NCBI RefSeq assembly: GCF_040712315.1
Contig: NC_134017.1
Location: 12,926,001 to 12,990,000, forward strand
Direction: 5' to 3'
DNA: 64,000 nt
From: Castanea sativa
Lineage: Eukaryota; Streptophyta; Magnoliopsida; Fagales; Fagaceae
Below are positions 1 through 11,604 of this stretch, piece after piece. The notes beneath the pieces were generated by a model that saw only the letters and a program-made list of their open reading frames with translations, ran no database searches and was not told the DNA's origin. Each line of letters begins with the position of its first letter. The stretch's first letter is position 1. The position numbers were made by a program, and so were the translations under genes.

Positions 1-735
1 TTCTCTCTACCATATAATCTCAATCTCATCTCTCTCTGAATCTTGTTGCCCATGTTGTCGGCCTTCCCACTTCTCATGCTGTATGGACCACTCTTGATAG
101 CAGTTTCTCCTCCCGGTCTAAATAAGGCAAGGATTATGCAGGTCCGTTATCAGTTATCAACCATTCAAAAGGGCACTCTGTCTATTAATTGCTGACTACT
201 TTCAAAAAGTAGAGTAACTTGTTGATACTTTGGCTGCTGTTCCTGATCAACCTCTTGATGATTTTTGAGAATATCCAAATCCAAGGCAAGGATTAAGCGT
301 GGATTATGACTCCCTAGTCACCTCTGTTACAACCCGAGTTGATCCCATGACTCTTGAAGAGCTCTATGGTCATCTTCTCATCCATGAACAACCCATAGAA
401 CAGCTACACCCAATCCAATGATGCTATTTATCCTACTGCTAACATGGTGACCAAGATAATAACACCACCACTAATGGTCGGCCTGTGGCCTCGTGGGCGC
501 GGTCACCGATTGAAGAATGGTCCCTCTCAGCACTACTCTCACTCTTTCTCTCAATCTGGTGATGATCTCGAGGCAGGGGGCAGAATCATGGTGTTTAAGG
601 CTTTCCTCCATCTACTTATAATCGTCACACTTGTCAAGTATGCCTATTTCACCACTCCTCCTGACTCAGGCTCCACGCATCATATTACCTCAGATCTCTC
701 ACACAGGCTTACCACGGAATACTACTGTCTCATTA
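1..735 (+). pseudogene. Ty1/copia gag-protease fragment (decayed)
   Basis: The translation shows pieces of a copia gag polyprotein spread over different frames. There is a stretch resembling WTTLDSSFSSRSKARIMQ near 87-140, then a region resembling DYDSLVTSVTTRVDPMTLEE near 300-360. A gag-pre-integrase/protease segment with DSGSTHHITSDLSH lies near 664-705; its DSG would be the aspartic protease active site. Stops and frameshifts (for example in the doubled TAAA near 120) break the frame, so this is a dead fragment. No LTR is visible and the left end is cut by the window. The 99-residue ORF at 444-743 covers only part of it and is not a gene of its own. Confidence 0.65.
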
Positions 736-825
736 TTAAATAAAAATTTTGGTAACCTCAGTTTTGTTAGTATGAAGCACTGCCACATCTAGTTCTTTAA
801 CAATTCGTCGGAGCAGAGCAGAGAC

Positions 826-1500
826 GTGGACCTCATGAGCGTCGATCAATGTCATATCGATGATTTCCAACTCGTCGGAGCTACACCGGTGGCGAAGGAG
901 GATGTTTCCAAGGCGGCGGTGGAGTTGATGATGATGATGACGAAAACAACGATGCAGAACAAGGTGGAGCCTCCTCCCCTTCCGGTGGTGGTGGCGAAGA
1001 GAAAGCGAGGTCGACCGCCAAGAGGTCAGCCGAAGATGACCATAACGTCGCCACCGCCGAGGAAGAAGAAGAACGAAGAGGACGTGCGTTTCATTTGCTT
1101 CGATGGGGGTAGCCTCGTGCTCTGTGATCGCCGGTCAGTATATATAGTCTTTCTTCGCCAATTTTTCTCTTTTGCTTTGTTTTCGTCGTTGCTAATTTAT
1201 TTAGGGCTTGAGAAATGAGAACAGTGAAACTGAAAGTTGCTCAATTAAGAGTAAAAATTGAGCTGATTTTGGCTTTTGAAAAAAGTTTATGGGCAACGAA
1301 AGCATGGGTTAGGGTCTAAGTTTTTGTTTATTTATTCATTTCTTCATTTGCATTACCCAAAAGGAGAAAGAAATAAAGCTTATTAATTTACTTTATTTGT
1401 TTTTGTTTATTACTTGTTAGGGGCTGCCCTAAAGCATACCATCCTTCATGCATTAAGCGGGATGAGGCATTCTTTAAATCGCGGGCTAAATGGAATTGTG
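826..1500 (+). pseudogene. 5' fragment of a CCCH/PHD zinc-finger gene (NERD / CCCH-44 type)
   Basis: Two exons are readable: 826-1133 (donor gtcagt) and 1421-1500 (acceptor ttag, donor gtatgt), joined in phase. The product has an acidic N-terminus, an AT-hook-like KRKRGRPPR near residue 63, and a PHD-like zinc finger (ICFDGGSLVLCDRR, then GCPKAYHPSCIKRDEAFF and KWNC). This is the conserved N-terminal arrangement of plant zinc finger CCCH domain-containing proteins 19/44 and NERD, which act in chromatin-linked silencing. The first expected PHD cysteine reads as Arg (DVRFIC), and the next exon (GWHIC type) is not readable after 1579. SWIB, Plus3, GYF and CCCH parts are absent. The copy is truncated and probably non-functional; the family call is firm, the exact member is not. 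Confidence 0.72.
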
Positions 1501-1993
1501 GTATGTTGTTGGTTTTAGCATTTAATTCTCTTTTAAATCTCTCTGTTTATAGAATGCAGTTGCTGTGTTATCCTGTAGGCATATGGAAGGAAAGCAATCT
1601 GATAGTTTTTATCAGTTTCATTTACTGTTGTGTCCGAATTTCGAGGTACTATAAGATCACTCCCATTTAATTATCAAATTCCCTTCAATTATCCCATGTT
1701 GTGAGTCTTAAAGTACTTAAAACTCAAAATATGGGATTTTGGAGTTGATTTTATATACTTTTCATGATCTTTCCATTCATTGCATTGCATTTCTTATATG
1801 ACCAAATGAAAACATGGATACAGTGAATTGCTGCAAGAAGTAAACTAAATAATTAGAAAACAAGGAGTCATGCAAGGATAGTTTCATTCAATCATGAATT
1901 TTCCATTAGCGCAAATGTCACTGATGGATATGTAATTTTTTTTTAATAAAAAAATCACTTAATATATATGGTAGCCTATATTTTTCATGAACT
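1501..1993. other. AT-rich stretch, no gene seen
   Basis: This follows the last readable zinc-finger exon. An AG at 1578 would be the next acceptor, but the sequence after it does not encode the expected cysteine-rich segment. Nothing else is recognised. Confidence 0.5.
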
Positions 1994-2292
1994 AAGATAT
2001 ATTTTTGATTCTTAAACTTTAAGGTTGTTTTATTTGACCATTTAAATTTTTTTTTTTGTCTTTCATGTTTAATTTTTTTTCCTCGTTGTATCTATTTTCT
2101 ATAAATTATTTTTGAGGGAAATTTTTTTAGTTTCTCTCACACTTTATGATCAAATTACTAATGAAGATGGATGGTAGAATTAATTTGAAAACAAAATCAG
2201 ATATGGAAGACCAAAAATTAAAATTCAAAACTTAAAAGGCAAAAATGAGAACAACCCCAAACTTCAGGGGCCAAACTTGTATTTTAATCTTA
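1994..2292. mobile_element. MITE-like element with degenerate inverted ends
   Basis: The left end (TTCTTAAACTTTAAGGTTGTTTT near 2010) and the reverse complement of the right end (CCTGAAGTTTGGGGTTGTTCT near 2255-2275) align over about 60 bases with mismatches. This gives an inverted-repeat element of about 300 bp without coding capacity. No clear target duplication was found, so the superfamily is open. Confidence 0.4.
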
Positions 2293-3689
2293 ATTTTATT
2301 ATATAAGCCTTATAAAGTGATGTGTACAAAATCTAAAGAAAGTAATTTATAAATATATTTTATTATGTTATTGGTGTACCAATATTCATATTCATTTTCC
2401 ATATCAAACAAAGAAGAAATCATATTCATTGTCACTACAACAATTACTTAATATGTGGATTGCCACATGAACTACTTTTTAAAAATGTTAGTATATTATT
2501 TACTTTAAAAAAAAAAAAAATAGCCCTAATTGATCCAACTGTATTGAGGGAAAACCTCTCATAACCCGAAGAGACAAGAGACATATCTTGTAGCTTTTTA
2601 AAAATAAATGTTCCCTATTTTCTTCCAATAAATCAGGAGACATACTCGCTTTCACAATAAACTAAGGTGTCAGGTTGTAATTAGTGTTCTCTCTCAAAAA
2701 AAGTTGTAATTGGTACATTATAAAAGAAGTTTCATTGATAAACTTATGTTAAAATAATATTGCTTCAATCACGACGTAATACCTTATTGTATAGAGTATG
2801 TAAAATATGTCTGCATAGAGTGTTTTTTGATACCTCATTTCCTCACTCAGTCGAAAGCATTCTTAAGGGGGAAATGTAGGAGATTCCGGTGATGGGCTTT
2901 TGGGCATTTTGTTATTGTCTTCTTGTGGGTAATTATACATCTTTTTGCTTGAGCTGAAGCCCATTGCTTAATTCTCCATATGTACGTATGGACAATAGAC
3001 ATCACCAATTGAAATTGGTGAAGGCCCAAATACTTGCCATTTGACTCTCCTTCAACCTGACGCAGAGAGAGGATTTGATTGAAGAAATTGTGCAACGCTC
3101 CCTCAGGAGGCAAAATGTAATTTGCAAAAATGTTTGTTGGCTATACATTCGGCTTATTATACGTAGGGCTAAAGAATAATATTTCATAAGTACCTATTAT
3201 GAAAACCCAAAAATTATGTCTTCTTCAAGGTTCAAATGAAAATAGATTAAATTTTCGTTTTTTGAGGTAATTTTTTTCATGAACTTTTCATGTTGAAGGT
3301 AGAGTAGCAACTAGGCTACTAGCCTTGCTTCTATCAAATTATTATAGGGTACAAAGATTTGATTTTTGTTAAAAAATGATGTTTTGTGAGAAAGGAAGGA
3401 TTAATTGTTGATCTATCTCACGTACGGCAATAATTAATCAATCTTTTTTAGTTGGCTGGAGAGCCAAATATTTTACTTCATGAAAATTTGTTAGCTTCTT
3501 CTAAATAAAGAAATTTAGTTCATAATTATTGATTTTACCACCTTGAAATTTCACCAAAACAATGCTCTTTTTCTGTGGTAAAAATATTTACCGCCTTGAA
3601 CTTTTTAATTGATTTTTATTGGTAAGCTCAGACACCCACCAAATAGTTTAGGCGTAGTATTTTTATATATCTACTAAATAATATTTATT
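2293..3689. other. AT-rich intergenic stretch, no gene
   Basis: No supported coding region. Near 2863-2880 a purine-rich TTAAGGGGGAAATG is followed by TGTAGGAG, which resembles a copia polypurine tract plus LTR start, but no partner LTR or protein remnant was found. The short minus-strand ORFs at 2847-3187 show no family resemblance. Confidence 0.4.
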
Positions 3690-4058
3690 TTTCTAAAAAA
3701 AAAAAAACTAAATAACATAAAGACTACACAAATGATGTTAGAGAACGACCCCAAAAAAAAAACCCCCGTTGAAAACTTTATAAAGTAAAGATTTTAATTA
3801 TTTATTAGTCTCAACAACAAATAATTTTTTTTCCTTCAATTTAAAAAAAAAATAATAATGGATACCACTCAGAATTATATGTGTCTATTATATATATAAA
3901 TCCTTTGTTAAAAAAAAAAAAAAAAAAAAACCCAAAACAATGTGTCAATGACAAGCCAATTAGAAAAATGAGTAGAGTATTTGAAGGAAAACTGTTAGAA
4001 AATGAGGGCCACAAGGCTTGCATGTCAAAGGAGGCTTATGATCATATATATATATATA
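3690..4058. repeat. Duplicated block, left part (paralogue of 30,990-31,360)
   Basis: It shares long stretches with the DNA upstream of NEP1, for example GATGTTAGAGAACGACCC, CTTTATAAAGTAAAG, ATTAGTCTCAACAACAA and AGTAGAGTATTTGA. The same order recurs at about 31,020-31,350. A shorter third copy is at about 30,790-31,010. The block is interrupted here at 4068 by a Mutator-like element and resumes at 5527. Confidence 0.75.
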
Positions 4059-4067
4059 TAAAAAGAA

Positions 4068-5526
4068 GGCATAAATGCACTTTTAGTCCCTATATTTTGA
4101 CATATTTTCTATTTTGATCTCTGCATTTTCATTTCAGCATTTTTAGTCCCTAAACCAATTAACGTGCGTTAATTTAGTCCTTATCGTCACTCAACTAACA
4201 GAAAATGCTGACGTGGCTAACGGATGGATTAAAATATTACTAAAAATCCACCGTGGCACTCATTACCCATGCCACGGCAGATTATAATTTTAAAAAAATT
4301 AATTTCTCAATTTTAACAAAAGAAAAAATATGAGTTAAAATAATAATTTCTCAATTTAACAAAATAAAAAATTAAAAGTAACTTGAATTAAGATCTAATT
4401 TAACTTGAACGAGAACACAAACCCAATTCAATATCATCAGTTAACCCATCACATACCCAAATCTTAACAAACTCAAAAAAAAAAAAAATTAAAAACAAAA
4501 AATTGAACATGAATATCAACCGCAACAAACCCAGAATCAAGATCATGAACCTCAAGGAACAACAAACCCAGTCAAGAACATGAACATGAACAACAAACCC
4601 AGACCAAACCATTCCCAAACCAACAACAACAAACCACACCCAAACCAATAATAACAAACCCACACCGATCAGACCAACAACAACAACAAACCCATTTCTT
4701 CAAGATCTGAGCCCGTTTCTATGGTTTCTGATTGAGATTTGATTCGAATTTTTCGGGAAAATTTATATATTTTTTTCTCAGAGTTTCCTATGGCTAACAA
4801 GAAGATCGACGGTCAAGATCGCGTGAACCAATACGACGGCGAGGAATATGAAGATTTGTCGTCGTCGTCGTCGTTGACGATGGAGGACTCGGTTTCGTCG
4901 TGTGGTGTTGGATCTGGAGCGAATTTGAGTGGTGCGCGGGAGAACAACGAGTCGAGGAGCGAGATTGGGCTGATGGAGCGTTTGACAGATATTCTCGTGG
5001 ACGAAGGGGACGGAGATCTGTTGCTTCAGCGGAGATCAAGAGGACCATGTTCTTCAATGGCTGCAGGCTCTGGATTTGCAAGTGATGGGAGCTTGTCGAG
5101 CCGATGAGAGGTTGAAGTTGTTGTTGTTGTTGGTCTGATCGGTGTGCGTATGTTATTGTTGGTTTGGGTGTGGGTTTGTTATTGTTGGTTTGGGTTGGTC
5201 TGATCTATTTTGTTATTGTTGATGTTGATGTTCTTGATTCTGGGTTTGTTGCTGTTGATGTTCATGTTTAATTTTTTGTTTTTAAATTTTTTTATTTAAT
5301 TAAAATTAGTTTAAATGCCGAAATTTTTTTAATGTTAAAATAGATTTTTTTTAATTATTATTTTACTGTGCCGTTAGCCATATCAGCATTTTCTGTTAGT
5401 TGAGTGACGCTAAGGACTAAAATAACACGCGTTAATTGGTTTAGGGACTAAAAGTGGTGAAATGAAAATGCAGGGACCAAAATAGAAATAGGATCTAAAT
5501 ATAGGAACTAAAAGTACATTTACGCC
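4068..5526. mobile_element. Mutator-like element with long inverted repeats and captured gene start (Pack-MULE)
   Basis: The element starts GGCATAAATGCACTTTTAG and ends in the reverse complement of a GGCGTAAATGTACTTTTAG-type end. The flanks are TAAAAAGAA (4059-4067) and AAAAAAGAA (5527-5535), a 9-bp target duplication with one mismatch, as expected for the Mutator superfamily. The inverted arms run far inside: CACCGATCAGACCAACAAC near 4662-4680 recurs inverted near 5118-5143, right up to the captured coding piece. There is no transposase, so the element is non-autonomous. The paralogous sites at 31,350 and 30,980 lack it, which confirms the insertion. Confidence 0.82.
4790..5130 (+). pseudogene. 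Captured 5' end of a host gene inside the Mutator-like element
   Basis: A GC-richer coding stretch begins at an ATG at 4790 after a 5'UTR-like sequence. The peptide is acidic and serine-rich (DLSSSSSLTMEDSVSS), followed by GLMERLTDILVDEGDGDLLLQ. Near 5030 the frame shifts; the downstream frame continues with VLQWLQALDLQVMGACRADE. The wording resembles the N-terminus of a conserved plant protein that I cannot name with confidence. It ends exactly where the inverted repeat begins, as in Pack-MULEs. The frameshift and missing 3' part make a functional protein unlikely. Confidence 0.65.
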
Positions 5527-5703
5527 AAAAAAGAATGTTCATAAAGATGTATTCTATATACACGGAATCCTCAATAAAATTTGACAGTAGGAGTAGTATG
5601 AGTAAAAAGTAGATATGAAAAATGTATAGATGACCACAATGAAGTGATGAACACATTAACATACATATATTTATATATATACATTATAGATGAGCACAAT
5701 CTA

Positions 5704-5739
<36 letters not shown>

Positions 5740-5960
5740 CTTGAGGCTAATTTGTAAAATAAATTAAACTTATGTGAATATGTAGCGTTATTTTAATTAA
5801 TGTAAGAAAACTAGTAAAATATATTTCATATAGCATATCCATTATATTGTAACTTGTTGTGGTACAAAAAATATTGTTAGTTTTTTTATTTTCTCTGTGT
5901 TCTATCCTTCTTTTTCTTTTGAACTTTAAATCTTAAATAAACATTGATATAAGTTTTGGT
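5527..5960. repeat. Duplicated block, right part (paralogue of 31,351-31,770)
   Basis: It continues the block broken by the Mutator-like element. GAATGTTCATAAAGATG, CTCAATAAAATTTGACAGTA and AAACATTGATATAAGTTTTGG have near-identical partners at 31,357-31,780. It includes a (TA)n run at 5709-5736. Similarity stops soon after 5960, so the neprosin gene that lies downstream at 32.9 kb was not copied here or was lost. Confidence 0.75.
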
Positions 5961-7632
5961 GACAAATAACATTTTAGATAAGATATAAAAAGCCCATCAA
6001 AGTAGAGATTTGGAGTAATTAGTCTCTTGTTAGCATTTGTATAAAATATGTACTAGTAATGCATGTGGCGGTAAATACTCAAAGTTATTTCTGCATGCAT
6101 TATCACATGAACACGAATGTTTCTATGAGATGAACTTGATTAGTATGCTTGACATGAAATATGATGAACATGATGATAGGAGATGATAGATGCCACGCAT
6201 GCTTGCTGCCTTTATGTAATATGGTGTGTTATGCAGTGAATAGAACCTACCATGCTTAGATGATAATAGGATGTATGTTTGGATGAGATGGATGATGAGA
6301 TGATGAATGCCATGTCTCGATGTATGTTAGGACATGTATGAGATGTTATATCTAAATGTATGTTAGGATTATATATGTTGATGATGCCATGAGATGCCAC
6401 AAATGGTTAGGTTTTTTGTAATAAAGTTACATGTGATGTTGTGCATGCTATGCCATGACTAGATGAATATTAGGATGTATGCTAAATATATGCTGGGGTA
6501 GTATGTGTGTGTGTGTGTGCGCAATCATTTGTGTAGAATAGCTTATTAGATGACCATTTGATAGAATTATGATATGGAAGGAGGCTGACCCATGAGTTGG
6601 GCAAAGTGAGTTCACATATAAGAGCCACTTTTAGATGTAAAAACTCTAGACAATCTATATTGGCTTGCATGTGCTGGGAAGCACCACACTATTAGGAGCG
6701 ATCCCATTACAAAAGTGAAAGGAATTAAAAATTTTCAAGACCATGGAATGAATTGGTAATATGGGTAGAAATAGCCAACAACCAAAAATAAATCCAAGAG
6801 ATCCACACATGTACATTGAATGAAATCAGCAATAACTTATAGCCATTCTGCAGAAGTTAAATGTATCTAATGAAGCTTGACCTAATCACCTCGAAACCTA
6901 GGCCATCATTTTTCTTCAGTATTATCTATTTCAAAGCCTATGAAGTCTGAATTTTGAAGATTTTCTGGTGAGAAGCCTATAACATGTGTTTACAAAGCTA
7001 ACGAATACTTTAGGTATTATAACACACTTGTTGCAAACAGTTGCTAATGGCTATCTTCCAAATGGATGGGGAGGCATTGGTATGGTTTCAAGTGGGTGAG
7101 GAAATGGAGTTTTCTCAAATTGGGATATTGATGCAGTAGTTTGTAAACATACTAATGTGTTTTAGTTTTTGCAACAAATGCTAAGTTTGTACTTTGTAAT
7201 AAAGGTAATTAAAGATAAGTTAGGAGCTTAGTTAGTTACTCAATCAGCCAATCAAATACTAGGGTTTTTTTTTTTTTTTTTTTTTTTTTCTCGTTGAGCC
7301 AACAAATGGCATTCATTATTGTCTTACCATTAATAGGCAAGTCTAGCCTAATTGTAAAAAGTTTTGTTAACAATTGAATGAGAATTAAGTCTTTAGACTT
7401 GCATTAGAGTTTGAGGGTTATATATCATTGGGAGAATTACCTCCCCATCTGCCAAATCAAACGTTTCTCTTTTCTTCATGCATTTTATTATGTTGCATAG
7501 ATCCTAGTCTATGCTACGCATGTGAGGTTTAGGTCTACAATCTATGATGATCCAATGGAGGGATTTATAAGACTAAGGCAGACATCCACAACAGCTATGT
7601 ATAAGGTAGAGATTGAGGCACTATCCAATACC
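5961..7632. other. Intergenic stretch with degenerate GATG / ATGTTAGGAT repeats
   Basis: From about 6120 to 6490 the sequence is made of degenerate short repeats around GATGAGATG and GATGTATGTTAGGAT. A poly(T) run is at 7267-7289. No gene is supported. Confidence 0.45.
6670..6800. repeat. Direct repeat, copy 1 (partner at 11,893-12,010)
   Basis: GGGAAGCACCACACTAT, CATTACAAAAGTGA and GCCAACAACCAAAA occur in the same order and orientation as at 11,896-12,000, about 5.2 kb away. This is either a dispersed repeat family or the two ends of one older insertion; no target duplication was identified. Confidence 0.6.
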
Positions 7633-8060
7633 ACTATAAGGGAAAATGTTTATTATCGTTGTAATAATATTAGAGTAATTGCAATAGTTGATGTGATGTA
7701 TTGCAATAAAGGAAAAATGTTTATTACGACAACAAAAAATTGTTGCAATGATATTAGAGTTAGTTGATGTGATGTATTGCAATAAAATTTGAGATAATAG
7801 ATTTTTGAAACAAAACTTTTGTTGCAATAAATTTTAGATATTTTAATAACAACTTTGACACATTGATATATATGTTGTTGCAATAAGAAATTTAATGGTT
7901 CAAATATCTTGCAGCAATAGATTATTACTTTATGAACCTTATTACAATAGATTGTAAATAGTTGACAAAAATAATTTAGGTTAAGATATAGCAATGATAT
8001 ATTTGTTGTAATAAATAATTGTTTAATATTTGTCATTGTAATAGATTGTAGAATAATTGA
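7633..8060. repeat. Cluster of TTGCAATAA-type short repeats, left
   Basis: At least ten variants of (T/G)TTGCAATAA or TTGTAATAA occur in 430 bp, for example at 7701, 7812 and 7878. The block starts with CACTATAAGGGAAAATG at 7628-7644. Clusters of a short motif are typical of the subterminal regions of CACTA-like transposons; a matching end was not found, so the class is uncertain. Confidence 0.4.
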
Positions 8061-10560
8061 TATTAAGTTAAATCCATTGTGCTCTATTTTTTATATTTTC
8101 AATTTGTCTTTGAGATTGACCTTTGTAACAATTTTGTGTTTCTTAATTTATGGGCAAATTAGTATTAATTTGTGTGTTATGTTGAAAATTGCCTTTGAGA
8201 TGGAGTGTGTAATATGTTTATGTTTCATCATCACCAAATTTGTAGAACATATGTTTGTGTTTCATTATTGCTAAAGTTGTTATGCTTTGTAGAACATATG
8301 CTTTGCAATATTTAGGTGTTTCTTTACTACCCTGTAGGAAGAAAAAGAGCAGATTGATTTTTATTTTTTTATATGAGGTTATTAACTATTTTAGTCAATC
8401 ATTTTTGGAAATTTACATGAAATTTCTTTTTCTTTTCTGACCTTCTCTTTGGTTGTCATGGACTTGTAGGAAGCTAAAATGATTGAGCATTGACAGTATT
8501 TATAGTTTTCTCAAAATAATAATTGTCTAATATAAAGTTCTAAATATATAAAAAGAAACATATATTGATTAATAACTTAAAATATAATTTTTAGAGTTAG
8601 TTGGATACTCTAGTTTGAAGTTCCAAGCATATATTTTGGTTGGGTAGAGTGGTCTATTGAAGCATATGAGAGAGTTAGGTTGAAATAGATAAACTAGTAT
8701 GGGGTTTGACTAATGCTATACATTGAATCCATTTGAAAACTAATTATTTAACTTTTTATTGAATTTCTTTTGCTGAAAATGTATATTTGTTTTTTGAAAA
8801 AGTAAAAAAAAAAAGTAAATAAAAGTGAGATTTTGAAAAGTTGTACATAAAAACTAAAAGAAAGAAAAATCAAGCATATAAGCTAATCTCAAAAATCTAG
8901 ATTGATAAGTTCTTTACAACTTTTATTTTAAATTTTCTTTTCTTTTCTCTTTCTTCTTTATTTATTATATGCTTTTGTTAGGGTTTTATTATCTTCTTGC
9001 CATATAACCATTTGTTCTACAAATGTCCACACGATTTAAGCTACGTCTTGCACTTAGGTGGAGGGAGAGACCAGCTTGATGCCACTAGGTGGATGAAACA
9101 AAACTAACCTCTTTCTTGTGACGCTGCACTGTGACCATTGTGGTTTTGGCATTGGACTTCTCAAACTTTCTTTTGAGTGAATTGTTAACAAGAAGAAGTA
9201 TGAACCACTTCATATAAGTATCCAGATGTTTTTTGCTTTTGTTTTTTGTGTTAATATGTTCTAGATTTAGTATGTTGCTGTTAATTATCCAAGTGCATGC
9301 TTAGTTCTAGCCTTGCAAACTTAATTCATTTGTTTGTTTTAGTGTATTTGAAATAAAGTTATTCATTGATCAATGTGCGCGCGTGTGTGTGTGTATACAT
9401 GATTTAATGTTGATGCAAGACTATAGAAAATGTCAAAAATCTTAAACTCACTAAATGGCCACCCAAAGAAGAATGGCGACATTAAAGTCATGCTGAATGA
9501 GTGCTTTAATATGCATCTTATTTTATTTAGATTGTCCTAATCGAAAATGTCTTGGCTATAATTTTTCAATTTTTAGAAGGATGGTATTGAGTCTATTCCT
9601 TTTGAGTTTTATCCTAGAGTATGTCCTAGATATCCTAATTCTAGGAAGATCAAAGGTTGGTGTATTGTTCAAAACTTGCATCCACATTTCCACATGTAAG
9701 TTCCATACAATAATAAATTATTAAATCAGTACTAAATTTTCCTTAATAACATTCGCATCCTCTCAATTGAATTTCTATGAACTGAATAAATTTGGTGGTT
9801 GCAGGAAATAAAAGGACATTTGAAATGATTGCCATCAATGCTTTTGAATAGAAAAATTTTCATGTTTCCCTTCACTGACTACTTTTGTTGTTAGGAATAG
9901 TGAATATTCCTAATAGAGCAAGTGATGATTTTACTCTTGATTCAAAACATCAATACTTAATGTTTTGAATGACATTATATGATGAACTTCTCTGTTTGAT
10001 ATTCAATATAATCCATAGGCAGTGATATTTGAACTAAAGAGAATGGTAAAATTTGTGTCTACTAGTTTAATTTAGAGTAAAAGTATGAATGGCGACAGTA
10101 AAGTCATGCTGAATGAGTGCTCAAATATGCATCCATTGAATGAAATTGTCTTTGAGTTTAAATGGATAGAATTTGATGTAAGACTTCTAACTCATCTTAT
10201 TTTATTTAGGTTGTCTTAAATGAAAATGTCTTGACTATAATTTTTTATTTTTTGGAAGGATGGCGTTGAGTCTATTCCTTTTGAGTTTTATCCTAGAGTG
10301 CATCCTAGATTTCCTAATAATTGGATAAATTTAATAAAGTTGTGAAAATATGAAATTTTTTTTATTTATTCTAGAAATAATTAATACTATTAGAGTTCTA
10401 TTGAATAAGCTAATTATATAGCTGAAATAGGTGGCATATAAAACTCATTTACTTGGGAAAAAAGTTTGGATCTGCCTCTCTCACCTCGACTACTTAGCCT
10501 CAGACAACAACCTCTCTTTCTTGATCAAGAAATCTTCCAAGGATTTTTTTTTTCATTTTT

Positions 10561-10635
<75 letters not shown>

Positions 10636-10690
10636 TTGTTTTTTTCTTGTTTTCTTGTAAGTAACAATAATAATATAGGTGTACACTATA
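8061..10690. other. Intergenic or transposon interior with a duplicated segment
   Basis: The segment 9470-9650 recurs at 10,085-10,325: both contain AAAGTCATGCTGAATGAGTG, CTCATTTTATTTAG-like sequence, and CTATTCCTTTTGAGTTTTAT followed by CCTAGAGT. The second copy has about 60 extra bases in the middle. Short frames exist but none resembles a known protein. It lies between the two TTGCAATAA clusters and may be the inside of one old DNA transposon. Confidence 0.4.
10567..10633. repeat. (CT)n microsatellite
   Basis: About 33 uninterrupted CT units. The serine-leucine and arginine-glutamate ORFs across it come from the repeat and are not genes. Confidence 0.97.
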
Positions 10691-10699
10691 TGATGAGGC

Positions 10700-10930
10700 T
10701 TTACTTTTGCCATTGCAATGATATCTTCGCTTCATGTTTGTCATTGCAATAAATTGTAAAAGAATTGACATCAAATTATTGTAATAATGTCTTTGTTGCA
10801 ATAAAATATAACTTTGAAGTTTTCGTTGTAATAAATTACAAAAATAATTTGTATCAAATTATTGCAATAATTTCTTCATTTTTAAGTTATTGCAATAAAA
10901 TTTGCTAATGCAATAAGGTATTAAAGTCTC
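10700..10930. repeat. Cluster of TTGCAATAA-type short repeats, right
   Basis: About eight copies of TTGCAATAA or TTGTAATAA variants in 230 bp, the same motif and orientation as in 7633-8060. The two clusters frame about 2.6 kb of non-coding DNA. Confidence 0.4.
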
Positions 10931-11139
10931 TATTGCATTCTACAATTATAAGTTATTATAATTTCCTAGGGTTCCTCATCATAAAATAAAATAAAATAAA
11001 GCTACTCATAATACCAACAACCATTTTAACTAATTTCTCTTCAATTCATTCTTCATTCACTCATAGCTAAAAGTACAACAAAAAGTTATTCTTCAACACA
11101 AACTTGATACAATTGAAGAATCTAAATTTTAGTTTGGGG

Positions 11140-11494
11140 CAAGGACGGAACTAGGATTCGAACCTGGGGGAGGCAAAGCTTAAAACAATATTTTTTTTTA
11201 TGAAAATAAAAACTAACATCTATTTCATATTTAACAAAATACTACATCTAAAATAAGTGTTTCTTAAACATTTGATATTATAAAAATGTCAACAAAGTAT
11301 AATATATAAAATAAGTATTTCATAAACATTTCAACACAATTATTAAAATGGAACTCGACGCTATTTCAGAGGAGATCCAAAATATATATATTTAAAAGCA
11401 AATCTTAATTTTTCAAATTAAATATGTATACCAGTTTTTTTTTTTTTTTTTTTTTTTAATTAGGGGGTTATTAAGACCAAAATTTAAAATGTCA

Positions 11495-11526
<32 letters not shown>

Positions 11527-11596
11527 CCTAGTTTTTTTTTTGGGGGGGGGGGGGGGGGGCAATGGCCCCCCGTGCCCCATTGTAGGTCTGTCACTG
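11140..11596. mobile_element. hAT-type MITE
   Basis: The element starts CAAGGACGGAACTAG and ends in the reverse complement of CAGTGACAGACCTAC, giving matching terminal inverted repeats. It is flanked by a perfect 8-bp duplication GTTTGGGG (11,132-11,139 and 11,597-11,604), the size typical of hAT transposons. The interior is AT-rich and includes (AC)n at 11,495-11,523 and a long G run near 11,541-11,559. It has no coding capacity. Confidence 0.8.
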
Positions 11597-11604
11597 GTTT
11601 GGGG

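Noticed and set aside
444..743. 99-residue ORF near the window start
   Set aside because: It overlaps a decayed copia gag-protease fragment and changes frame relative to the conserved parts.
2847..3187. Two overlapping minus-strand ORFs, and a possible copia LTR start near 2874
   Set aside because: No domain, no second LTR and no target duplication.
10466..10801. Serine-leucine and arginine-glutamate rich ORFs on both strands
   Set aside because: They are translations of the (CT)n microsatellite.
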